Positions 24,091-32,252 of a stretch of DNA of 64,000 bases are shown piece by piece (within the stretch, counting starts at the first letter, position 1; each line of letters opens with the position of its first letter). This DNA comes from an uncultured Veillonella sp. (GTDB lineage: Bacteria > Bacillota > Negativicutes > Veillonellales > Veillonellaceae). The notes under the pieces were generated by a model. That model did not search any database and was not told the DNA's origin. It was given only the letters and a program-made list of their open reading frames with translations. The stretch spans positions 26,702 to 90,701 of the forward strand of contig NZ_URAR01000009.1 in assembly GCF_900545795.1 (NCBI RefSeq), read 5' to 3'. The translations under genes and the position numbers were made by a program.

Positions 24091-26535
24091 ATGACATATG
24101 ATTTGATGGGAATTATGCATTCCACAATAGAACAATTAAAACAATTGGAACGACTGATAGAGCGCGATAGGGAGATTTTCTATGACGATGAAATAAGTAT
24201 TGATAAAGTCAATGTGCAAGAATTAGCGGACTCTATGTTTTCACCCCTTCAAATTATGGTAATGGGGGCATTCTCGACAGGTAAATCATCTTTTATTAAT
24301 GCCTTATTAGGTGAAAATCTCACAGTTGTTGGAGCGCTACCCACTACCGCAGTCATTACTAAGCTCGTGTATGGGCCAGAGGCTAAAGTAGTGGTTCATT
24401 TTAAAAATAAAGAGCAACGCGAATATGATCCGATAGAGTTTCGCCAATTAACAGCAGAACAAGAAGATGCTTGGCTCGAACTTCACAGGCAGATTGATTA
24501 TGTGACATATGAGGTTCCTATTGAATTATTAAAGTCCATTAACATTATTGATAGTCCTGGCCTAGATGCGTTAAATGAGCATCATATGGAGACTACTAAA
24601 CAGTTTATACGCTATGCAGATACAGTGTTGTGGATTATGTCCGCGGAAGCGGCGTTGACCACGAAAGAGCTGGCTCATATAGAGCAGTTAGAAGGGCGCA
24701 TGAAGCCCCTTGTCATTGTCAATAAAATTGATACCATTGATGAAGAGGAAGACAGTGTTGAAGATATTATCGATGAAGTCGAGCGCAAACTAAAACATCG
24801 TGTTCAAGCAGTCCTCCCAGTATCGGCACAGTTGGCTTTAGAAGGGAAGCTAAAGACTTGTGAGGAGCTGTTAGAGGACAGTTTGTTGCCTCAGGTTGAA
24901 ACATATATTAAAGAGCGCATTATTCCGCATTCTTTAGATTATAAAATGGATAAACTCATCAATACCATTAGCTTTATGGTATTAAAAGTGGAATGGGCTT
25001 TAGGCTTTTATAGAGAAAGTTCATATTTTGATATGACCCTTTTTAAGTTGAAAAAGACTCCCCTAAAAGGGCTATCTGTGCAGGCTTATAGGCGAAGTTT
25101 ACTAGATATAATTCAATCGATTCAACTCTATTGTGAGGAGCAGAGTTTAGAAGGCAAGGCTGAATCACTTGGATTTATGGGACTTATGTACTTATTTGGG
25201 TATGCCTATTTTCAAGACACAGAAAAAGGAATCACCTATTTAGAGTATGCTGCCATGAAGCAGAATTCAGTAGCTCAAGGTCTTTTGTTTGTACATCACT
25301 ATATGGTTGTAATTAAGCATTTGCAGGAGTGGCAGCAGTTTTATTTGAATAAAAAAGTGCCATTTAATTTACGTGATTTACCGAGCTATGATAAAGCAGT
25401 TTATTGGGCTAAATCATTTAATACATTAGATATTACACAAGTAGACTCTATTACTAAACATTTTATAGAAATGGCACATGAGTTTATGTGTGAAGACCTT
25501 TTACTTACAGAGTTTCAAGCTGTAGATGGGGCGAGAGAACTGGATGTAGTGTATAAAGAATTACGGCAGCTCTTGAGTCAAGATGAAGCTGTAGGTATAT
25601 ATAGTACCTTACCTATGTTGGGGCACTTACATGAATGTGGCTTAGGTGGGCCTGTAAATTTACAAGAGGCCTATCGACTATACCAGGTGAGTAGTGATCA
25701 TATGGTACATGAAGGCATGCTCCGCATGGCGCTATATCATTTAAAGCACGGCAATGGAAAGCATGGTAATGCCATTATGGCTTGGTTTAAGGCCGCTGCA
25801 GAACATGGCAATACAGCCACTTTGGAGCATATGATTAATCTATATTTTGATACAGAGCATGATATTACGTATGATATTAGTTATGTGCTTTGGGCTTTAG
25901 AGAAAGCGTTAACGATTAACGATCATCCAGCGCTGCGAGTTGCTGCTGAAGATGTACTTTTAAACTTATATGCATTAGGTATAGACGGGGTAATAGAGCC
26001 GCAATTTGAAAAATTAGAGGAAGTAAGCTTAGACCTATTGGAACATAATCCTAAGGCCTTAGTATTTTATGGAGAGGTACTATGGGCGAAAGGACTTGAA
26101 GCAGAGCAACGAGCCTATTTGGAACAGGGCGTACAACGAGGATGGCGTGAGGCTAAAGAAGCGTTGGCCCTAGCTCTTGCCGGTGATAGAGCTATTGAGA
26201 AGGATCCAAAGGCGCGATGGCAGTACATTACTTTGCTTCGAGACCTAACAGATGTTCCCTATATGCAGTTCTTAATTAGTTTATTGTTTTTAAAACCTGG
26301 ACCTTATATTGAACCTGATTATGAAAGATTTAAGTATTGGCTTGAATTAGCAGCTCAAAATAATGAAGGGCAAGCCTATCATGTTTTGGCTTTGCAGTAT
26401 AATTATGGCCAATATGGCTATCCTAAGGACTATAGTAAGGCCTTGCTTTGCATGGAGAAAGCCATTGAATTAGGCTTTGAAGATAAAGACGATGATTTAC
26501 AAATGATTAGGCGGAATATGAGTAAGCCGTATTAA
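24091..26535 (+). CDS. dynamin-like GTPase fused to Sel1 repeats
   Basis: 814 residues. N-terminal GTPase with P-loop GAFSTGKSS (59-67), G2 Thr region (GALPTTAVIT), G3 DSPG (154-157) and G4 NKID (211-214), the dynamin/YjdA/LeoA-like pattern. From about residue 370 the protein becomes Sel1/TPR-like repeats (SLGFMGLMYLFGYAYFQD; YGQYGYPKDYSKALLCMEKA). No membrane paddle is evident, unlike the next two GTPases. It probably couples GTP hydrolysis to a protein scaffold. GTGAGGA is 10 bases before the ATG. The next gene starts 17 bases after its stop. Confidence 0.85.
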   Translation: MTYDLMGIMHSTIEQLKQLERLIERDREIFYDDEISIDKVNVQELADSMFSPLQIMVMGAFSTGKSSFINALLGENLTVVGALPTTAVITKLVYGPEAKVVVHFKNKEQREYDPIEFRQLTAEQEDAWLELHRQIDYVTYEVPIELLKSINIIDSPGLDALNEHHMETTKQFIRYADTVLWIMSAEAALTTKELAHIEQLEGRMKPLVIVNKIDTIDEEEDSVEDIIDEVERKLKHRVQAVLPVSAQLALEGKLKTCEELLEDSLLPQVETYIKERIIPHSLDYKMDKLINTISFMVLKVEWALGFYRESSYFDMTLFKLKKTPLKGLSVQAYRRSLLDIIQSIQLYCEEQSLEGKAESLGFMGLMYLFGYAYFQDTEKGITYLEYAAMKQNSVAQGLLFVHHYMVVIKHLQEWQQFYLNKKVPFNLRDLPSYDKAVYWAKSFNTLDITQVDSITKHFIEMAHEFMCEDLLLTEFQAVDGARELDVVYKELRQLLSQDEAVGIYSTLPMLGHLHECGLGGPVNLQEAYRLYQVSSDHMVHEGMLRMALYHLKHGNGKHGNAIMAWFKAAAEHGNTATLEHMINLYFDTEHDITYDISYVLWALEKALTINDHPALRVAAEDVLLNLYALGIDGVIEPQFEKLEEVSLDLLEHNPKALVFYGEVLWAKGLEAEQRAYLEQGVQRGWREAKEALALALAGDRAIEKDPKARWQYITLLRDLTDVPYMQFLISLLFLKPGPYIEPDYERFKYWLELAAQNNEGQAYHVLALQYNYGQYGYPKDYSKALLCMEKAIELGFEDKDDDLQMIRRNMSKPY

Positions 26536-26552
26536 TTTTGAGGAGCAAAGAC

Positions 26553-28472
26553 ATGGGCTTTGATGAGTATGCAGTAAAGCGAGCCGACCTATTGGCTCAG
26601 CTAGAGTCGCTACAGGGCGTGAACGATTCATTACACAATATAGAGGTTAAGGATGCCTTAGCACAATGCGCAGAGGCTCTAGCGCATGACAAGTTTCGCG
26701 TTGTTGTAGTGGGACGTTTTTCCCGTGGTAAATCTACTTTTGTTAATGCTTTATTGGGGCGGCGTATACTGCCAACTAGTAAGAAGCCTACGACGGCAGT
26801 GATTAGTAAAATTACCTATGGAGAGCAGCCTCAATTTACGATTCATTATAAAAATAAGTCTCAAGAAGTAGTTAATGAAGAGGAGTTTTTTGCTATTAAA
26901 GCACCTAAATTTTGTGATAGGGAGTCCACCGCTGATGAGGTGGCAGAGACTTTAGCAGAGCAGGCAAAAATCAATGATATTGACTATGTAGAAGTAGCCT
27001 ATCCGCTAGAATTTTGTAAAAATTCAGTAGACTTAGTAGATACGCCAGGTACGGATGATTTAAATCAGACGCGCATTGAAATTACATATAAATATTTAAA
27101 TCAAGCTGATGCGGTGATTTTATTGTTAGCCGCCGATCAAGCCCTATCTATTGGGGAGGTAGAATTTTTAGAAGAGCGCATTTTAAAACAGCAAATTCGA
27201 GATATTTTTTATATTATCAATCGCAAAGATACGCTTAATGGCCCTGATGAAGAAGAACGAGTGCGCCAATTTGTGCGTCAGAATCTTGGCAAAATCCTTC
27301 AAGTTAATCCTGAGACCATTACGCCTTATTTAGTATCGAGCTATCAAGCCTTGCTTTTTAGACGGCAAGCTAGTGGTGACATGTTGACCGCTAAGCAAAC
27401 AAGACAGCTTCCTGATTCCTTCGAGGTAACTGGTTTTGATGAGTTTGAGCAAGCTTTACAGCAGTATTTAGGGGAAGAAAAAGGGCGCAAACGCTTAGCC
27501 TTATATGGTCGCAAATTAATTTATAATATTGATGCTATGATAGAAGATATAACTGCGCGCTTAGGGCTATTAGATCATTCAACAGATGAAATAAAGGCTG
27601 TTATTCAAGCTTTAGAGGCAGAAGCCGTTAAGATAAAACATCATACGAAAGCTGTTTTAGGGCAGACGAAGCTTAATCTAGAATCGAGAGCCGCTTCTTT
27701 AGAAGAGCAGTGCCAATTAGCGTTAGTAAGTATTACAAAACGATTACAAGATTTAGTGAATGCTTATGAAGGGGATGTGACGGATAAGACTATACATGAT
27801 CTTGTGCAGACTGAAATGACAGAACAGCAAAAAGAATTAGTTCACTCCTTGGAGCAATATATTTCACAAGCTATTGATGTAGAATATGAAGCTGCTATCA
27901 AAGCTTTACAAGCCTTGTGGTGTGATTTTGAAGAATCGTATGCTCATGTAGTACCCACAGCATTTGGCTCTTTACTTCATAAGACGGCCATGGTGAATCT
28001 AAGTCGCTTAGATCAGGTCGGCCTGGAAAGTATAGAATCACAATCAGATGATGATGGATATCTTAATTTAGGGACTACCATTGGTGGCGTCGTTGTTGCT
28101 ATTGCGACAGGAAGCTTTATTCCAGTGGCGCTTGGTTTAGGTTTGGCCGCACTGTTAGAGAGTTCAGAAGAGGGGCGAAATATAAAGGCAAAACAGCTCA
28201 TATGTGAACAAATTGAGTTTCATATGGAGCAGATGATGCAGGAGCTTCAAAGTAATTTACTGGATATTTATAGTGCTACTTGTAATAATCTGATGGAATC
28301 ACTTAGATTGTCTATAGAGGCTCGACTGCATACAGTAAGGGCTCAACTAGAAGAATCCTTATGCATAAAAGCCGACCAAGAAACGGAACGAGATATGCAA
28401 CGTGAAGCATATAAGCAGTGTATAAGTGATTTACAGAATCGCAAGGTTCACATAGAAGCGCTTATAGTATAA
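26553..28472 (+). CDS. bacterial dynamin-like GTPase, first of a tandem pair
   Basis: 639 residues. P-loop GRFSRGKST (54-62), G2 SKKPTTAV, DTPG (163-166), and NRKD (223-226) in place of the usual NKxD. Long helical stalk regions follow, with a hydrophobic paddle-like segment at about 502-535 (LNLGTTIGGVVVAIATGSFI). This is the layout of bacterial dynamin-like proteins, which bind and deform membranes. AGGAG lies 7 bases before the ATG at 26553; an earlier TTG at 26538 lies before this Shine-Dalgarno. Tandem dynamin genes with distinct products often form hetero-oligomers (for example LeoABC, Cj0411/Cj0412). Confidence 0.88.
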   Translation: MGFDEYAVKRADLLAQLESLQGVNDSLHNIEVKDALAQCAEALAHDKFRVVVVGRFSRGKSTFVNALLGRRILPTSKKPTTAVISKITYGEQPQFTIHYKNKSQEVVNEEEFFAIKAPKFCDRESTADEVAETLAEQAKINDIDYVEVAYPLEFCKNSVDLVDTPGTDDLNQTRIEITYKYLNQADAVILLLAADQALSIGEVEFLEERILKQQIRDIFYIINRKDTLNGPDEEERVRQFVRQNLGKILQVNPETITPYLVSSYQALLFRRQASGDMLTAKQTRQLPDSFEVTGFDEFEQALQQYLGEEKGRKRLALYGRKLIYNIDAMIEDITARLGLLDHSTDEIKAVIQALEAEAVKIKHHTKAVLGQTKLNLESRAASLEEQCQLALVSITKRLQDLVNAYEGDVTDKTIHDLVQTEMTEQQKELVHSLEQYISQAIDVEYEAAIKALQALWCDFEESYAHVVPTAFGSLLHKTAMVNLSRLDQVGLESIESQSDDDGYLNLGTTIGGVVVAIATGSFIPVALGLGLAALLESSEEGRNIKAKQLICEQIEFHMEQMMQELQSNLLDIYSATCNNLMESLRLSIEARLHTVRAQLEESLCIKADQETERDMQREAYKQCISDLQNRKVHIEALIV

Positions 28473-28513
28473 CTATTAAAGGGGATAGGAGTTTATAAGT
28501 AATTGAGGTTATT

Positions 28514-30454
28514 ATGGGACAAATTAGTATGAAGGAAATACGGCATATACTTAGCAGATTAAAGGATTTGCCTTATTGTAAGGAGCAAGAGTATATCCTT
28601 AAAGAGGTAAAAGCCATTGAAACATCTATAGAGAAAGATTTCTTTCGCGTGGTTGTGCTAGGGGAATTTAAACGTGGCAAGTCCACCTTTATCAATGCTT
28701 TACTGGGGCAGCGTATATTACCTACCGATGTATTACCAGAAACGGCGACAATTACCAATATTTTGTATGCATCAGAGCCTCGTTTGCAAGTGGTATATAA
28801 AAATAAGCAGGTGGAAGAAAAACCATTAAATACATCGGAAATGGAGCACTTTTCAGCTCGTGCTGATAAAGCCTATATAGATACGATTGATTATGTAAAA
28901 GTGGGCTATCCTTTAGATTTATTGGCACCTAAAATTTGCTTAGTGGATACACCAGGTGTAGCAGACTTAGATGAGAGCCGTACGGACATTACATATGGCT
29001 ATGTGCCAACGGCTAATGCAGTTATCTTTTTGCTTGATGCCAATACACCGCTTACAAAAACTGAAAAAGATTTTATAGAGAGCCATATTTTGCCACAGGG
29101 CTTATCAGATATTTTATTCATTGTTAATAAATACGACCATGTAGATGAAGAGGAAGACGAAGATTTCTTGGATGATTTAAAGCGACGCATTCGCCAAGCT
29201 TTTTCTATGAGCAAAGTGGATAAAGTGAATAATGTGGATAGTGCCAATCGCGTAGATAGTATAGATAAAGTAGAGTATGAAGATAATGGAAACCGTATAG
29301 AGCTTGTAGATTGTAGAGAACGAGGAGCTAATGTAGCTCATGTAGATAATGTAGAAAGCGAGACGAGCCTATTAAAGGAGTTTACGGTGCTACCGGCGTC
29401 CTCCTTAATGGCGCTAGAAGGCTATGAACAAGGCAATCAAGCGCTCATTGAAGAGTCAGGCATTCCTAGAATCCTAGAAGAACTTAAATCTATGTTAGGC
29501 ACAAGTAGTTTGGAAGTGAAAAAGCAGGCGTATTACCAACGAGCAGTGACACGCTTGCTAGAACAAATTGTTCACAGTATTGAGCGCGACATAGCATTGA
29601 GTAGAAGTTCTATAACGTCTTTGGAGGCTATACAAGTTAAATTACATGCACTTATGAATCATCACTCAGAATTGGAACAGAAAATTTTTGCTTACATTAC
29701 CCAGTCCACGCAAATATTTAGATCTATGGTGAGTAAGTCTTTAGAAAAGTTTAAAGAAGAGCTCAGTGAATTAATCATTGATATGGTAAATGATTATGAA
29801 GGGGAGGACTTTAAGAAGTTTATAGAAGTAAAGCTTCCACGAGTTCTTAAGAAGCAAATCGAGCAGTGGATTGTAAGTTACATGCCACAGTTTAAAGTTC
29901 TGTTTAAACAATTAGAGCAGGAATTAGTGGCAGGTTTAACGTATCATTTTAATCAAACTGTACAATTATCAAAGGCGGCAGTTAAGGATATTTCATATAA
30001 TAAGCCAGTCGTTCAACTAGAGGCCGCTGATTTATCTAATACTAAAATGTGGGCAGCGGGCTTGGCTGCTATTGGTGGCATGGGATTAATTTCTGTGTTA
30101 GGTTCCACTGTCATGCCTTTATTAGGTGCTGTAGTGATTCCTTTTGTTGTGAAATATCAAATGAAGGATGCCTTGAAGCAAGCAAAGGAGCAGGCTTTGC
30201 CTCATCTTAAGGAGCATATGGAACAAGTATTTGTTCAACTTGAAATGGATATTCATGAATATATTCTCGCTCAATGTAAAGATATAGGACTACGCACTGA
30301 AGCCTCTTATTTAGATTTACTAAATCAATTAAAGCAAAAAGTTGATGCGCTCTTGGCTTTAAAGGCGGAAGAAATGCATTGCATTGAACAGGAAGTACTA
30401 GCTTTAGAAGGCGACAAAAAGCTAGTGGCATCTTATATGGAAGTTATAAAATAG
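28514..30454 (+). CDS. bacterial dynamin-like GTPase, second of the pair, with Val-Asp repeat insert
   Basis: 646 residues. P-loop GEFKRGKST (50-58), DTPG (145-148), NKYD (205-208); hydrophobic paddle around 512-550 (AAGLAAIGGMGLISVLGS). Between G4 and the end of the GTPase domain, residues 234-284 form an insert rich in six-residue units of the type VDKVNN, VDSANR, VDSIDK, absent from the two sister GTPases. The insert is made of DNA-level repeats (29213-29365). GAGG lies 5 bases before the ATG. Probable partner of the preceding dynamin. Confidence 0.88.
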   Translation: MGQISMKEIRHILSRLKDLPYCKEQEYILKEVKAIETSIEKDFFRVVVLGEFKRGKSTFINALLGQRILPTDVLPETATITNILYASEPRLQVVYKNKQVEEKPLNTSEMEHFSARADKAYIDTIDYVKVGYPLDLLAPKICLVDTPGVADLDESRTDITYGYVPTANAVIFLLDANTPLTKTEKDFIESHILPQGLSDILFIVNKYDHVDEEEDEDFLDDLKRRIRQAFSMSKVDKVNNVDSANRVDSIDKVEYEDNGNRIELVDCRERGANVAHVDNVESETSLLKEFTVLPASSLMALEGYEQGNQALIEESGIPRILEELKSMLGTSSLEVKKQAYYQRAVTRLLEQIVHSIERDIALSRSSITSLEAIQVKLHALMNHHSELEQKIFAYITQSTQIFRSMVSKSLEKFKEELSELIIDMVNDYEGEDFKKFIEVKLPRVLKKQIEQWIVSYMPQFKVLFKQLEQELVAGLTYHFNQTVQLSKAAVKDISYNKPVVQLEAADLSNTKMWAAGLAAIGGMGLISVLGSTVMPLLGAVVIPFVVKYQMKDALKQAKEQALPHLKEHMEQVFVQLEMDIHEYILAQCKDIGLRTEASYLDLLNQLKQKVDALLALKAEEMHCIEQEVLALEGDKKLVASYMEVIK

Positions 30455-30470
30455 GTAAGGAGGGGATAGT

Positions 30471-30944
30471 ATGGATATGTTTGATACGTTTGATGCCTTG
30501 GATGGTATGGAGGAAATGCATGAAGGGGGCGCATATACATCAATTCCAACAGGAACGGGGCTTCATAGTATTATGCACAAAGGGCTGATTGTGGATACTT
30601 TGACTGATTTGGGTACTAATGTAGGCGATTTTGTAGTGCCTAATGTAGATGGTGGCATCGATGTCTATGAGGATGGAGCATTGACAGCGCACACTAAGCC
30701 CAATGTATTTGGTGGCGCTGATGTATATGGGGAGGCCATGAATTTAGACCATTTCAGCATGCCCAATGTAGATGGTGGTGTAGATTTTTATGATACCTCT
30801 ATGGATCACTTGGGCCATACTATGGATAATGTCTTTGGTGGTACCGATTTAATACTTGAGCCAGGGAATGCAAGTTATATATTAGACTTAGATGATCCAC
30901 TCCGTCATGCGAATGATTTAAAATTGCCAAAATTTAAATTGTAA
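30471..30944 (+). CDS. small PNVxGG-repeat protein, function unknown
   Basis: 157 acidic residues with no signal peptide or membrane helix. From about residue 56 there are four related units with 20-22-residue spacing: VPNVDGGIDVYEDG, KPNVFGGADVYGEA, MPNVDGGVDFYDTS and MDNVFGGTDLILEP, alternating Asp and Phe after NV. The pattern suggests a beta-solenoid or beta-hairpin repeat. It ends with a basic/hydrophobic KLPKFKL. AGGAGGGG precedes the ATG; it starts 16 bases after the dynamin gene and is followed by a terminator, so it is last in that transcript. I do not recognise the family. Confidence 0.8.
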   Translation: MDMFDTFDALDGMEEMHEGGAYTSIPTGTGLHSIMHKGLIVDTLTDLGTNVGDFVVPNVDGGIDVYEDGALTAHTKPNVFGGADVYGEAMNLDHFSMPNVDGGVDFYDTSMDHLGHTMDNVFGGTDLILEPGNASYILDLDDPLRHANDLKLPKFKL

Positions 30945-30970
30945 AATAATTTTTAATCAGACAGACCTTT

Positions 30971-31020
30971 GTCCAGTTACTTTGATATGATGAGTCTATC
31001 AAGGTGACTGGGCATTTTTT
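30971..31020 (+). terminator. terminator of the dynamin operon
   Basis: 17-bp stem (30971-30987 with 30997-31013, three G-T wobbles), 9-base loop, then A and six T. Confidence 0.88.
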
Positions 31021-31195
31021 ATTTTCCCATGCAAGGAATAATAACAAAGGAATAATAAAAAGTTCAGAGCCTGTTTGCGTAAACTCATGATGAAAAAATT
31101 AGTATTTTATTTTAATCAGACATTAAGGTGTCCACTGCCTTTGGTATGCTGTACATAAGAAGTAGAGTATATATGTAAAGAAAGGTTGTGATAGT

Positions 31196-31462
31196 ATGGA
31201 TGCCTTAAAGCCTGTACTTCGATTAATTGGAGCAAAAGTAGCATATTATCGAACCCTGCGTGGTTTAAAGCAGCAGGAGTTAGCTGACTTAGTGAATGTA
31301 AGTAGTAGTACGATTAGTAAAATTGAACGTGGCACTTATAATGAAAATTTATCTATTGAAATGCTCATCGTTTTAGCTCGTGGGTTAAAGGTGGATGTAG
31401 GTGTGTTACTTACAGTTAGCCCCGCAGAATTAGATTTATTGGACGGCGATGTGTATGGATAA
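31196..31462 (+). CDS. XRE-family HTH transcriptional regulator
   Basis: 88 residues, nearly all one Cro/cI-type HTH domain: LRGLKQQELADLVNVSSSTI followed by SKIERGTYNENLSIEML. Such small proteins usually repress their own operon. It starts a second transcript of the cluster (a terminator lies upstream at 30971-31020), so it probably controls the genes that follow, perhaps the dynamin genes as well. Confidence 0.9.
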   Translation: MDALKPVLRLIGAKVAYYRTLRGLKQQELADLVNVSSSTISKIERGTYNENLSIEMLIVLARGLKVDVGVLLTVSPAELDLLDGDVYG

Positions 31463-31489
31463 GATAGATTATAGGGAGAGGAGATATGT

Positions 31490-31858
31490 ATGGATAAGGA
31501 TTCAAAGAAATCAATAGAAGCAAAGAAAACAACAAAGCAAGTCATTGAATTTCCTGATGCTAAAAAGGAAATGGGAGCGCATGTGAAGCGCAAAAAAATA
31601 GTCAATGGGGCCAATGGGTCATTTACCAATGAAGATTATTTTAATCTCTCTATGGATTACAGCAGGCTTAGTATGGAGGTCACTCAATTGCGTCTTGAAT
31701 TGAATAGGGTACAGTTAAAAGCTTCGCGGGGCCTTAATCACATGCGAATCTTTTACCTATTATTGGCAGGTATGGCGATTGTGATGGGCGTAGTACTTTA
31801 TAATTTTGTGGGCTTAGAAGCGTTGGTAATGAATCTGATGTTTACGTTAGGAAATTAA
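31490..31858 (+). CDS. small single-pass membrane protein with coiled coil
   Basis: 122 residues: a Lys-rich N-terminus, a short coiled coil (SRLSMEVTQLRLELNRVQLK), and a C-terminal membrane helix (IFYLLLAGMAIVMGVVLY) with a short tail. GGAGAGGAG precedes the ATG at 31490; the ATG at 31486 is out of frame and stops after three codons. No family recognised. It belongs to the transcript headed by the XRE regulator. Confidence 0.75.
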   Translation: MDKDSKKSIEAKKTTKQVIEFPDAKKEMGAHVKRKKIVNGANGSFTNEDYFNLSMDYSRLSMEVTQLRLELNRVQLKASRGLNHMRIFYLLLAGMAIVMGVVLYNFVGLEALVMNLMFTLGN

Positions 31859-31906
31859 AATTAGTAAAACGAATGATGATTATTAGTTGAGGAGCAGGGA
31901 TTTATT

Positions 31907-32095
31907 ATGATTAGTTCATTTATCAGAACACCGGGAAATATAGATTATATTTTTAAACTATTTGCTATTGTAGAAGCCATTCGCCGATTGATGGGGAAGA
32001 CTAACTTAACAGCGGAAGAACATAATGAACTCAAAGATTTACAGGAAGAGCGTAAACGTTTAGAACGTGAACACAATCGCATGAAAAAATGGTAA
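31907..32095 (+). CDS. small helical protein, function unknown
   Basis: 62 residues. An amphipathic start (DYIFKLFAIVEAIRRLMG) is followed by a highly charged helix (EEHNELKDLQEERKRLEREH). GGAGCAGGG precedes the ATG. It could be a coiled-coil partner of its neighbours. No family recognised. Confidence 0.65.
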   Translation: MISSFIRTPGNIDYIFKLFAIVEAIRRLMGKTNLTAEEHNELKDLQEERKRLEREHNRMKKW

Positions 32096-32133
32096 AAATA
32101 AAGTTTAAAAGTAGGCACAATAGATTGACTAAA

Positions 32134-32173
32134 GAGAGACTGTTTGAATAAGCGGTCTCTTTTTCTGTATAAT
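32134..32173 (+). promoter_or_regulatory. terminator overlapping a promoter before the HNH gene
   Basis: Hairpin AGAGAC (32135-32140) / GTCTCT (32155-32160) with TTTTT, and a promoter TTGAAT (32144-32149), 18-base spacer, TATAAT (32168-32173). Its -10 follows the T-tract, so one transcript may end where the next starts. Confidence 0.6.
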
Positions 32174-32252
32174 ATTAGTAATTGATGAAAATTTAATTGT
32201 GAGGGCAGTTAGTAGATACGAAAATATAAATGTGAGAGGAGTTTAAGATTTT

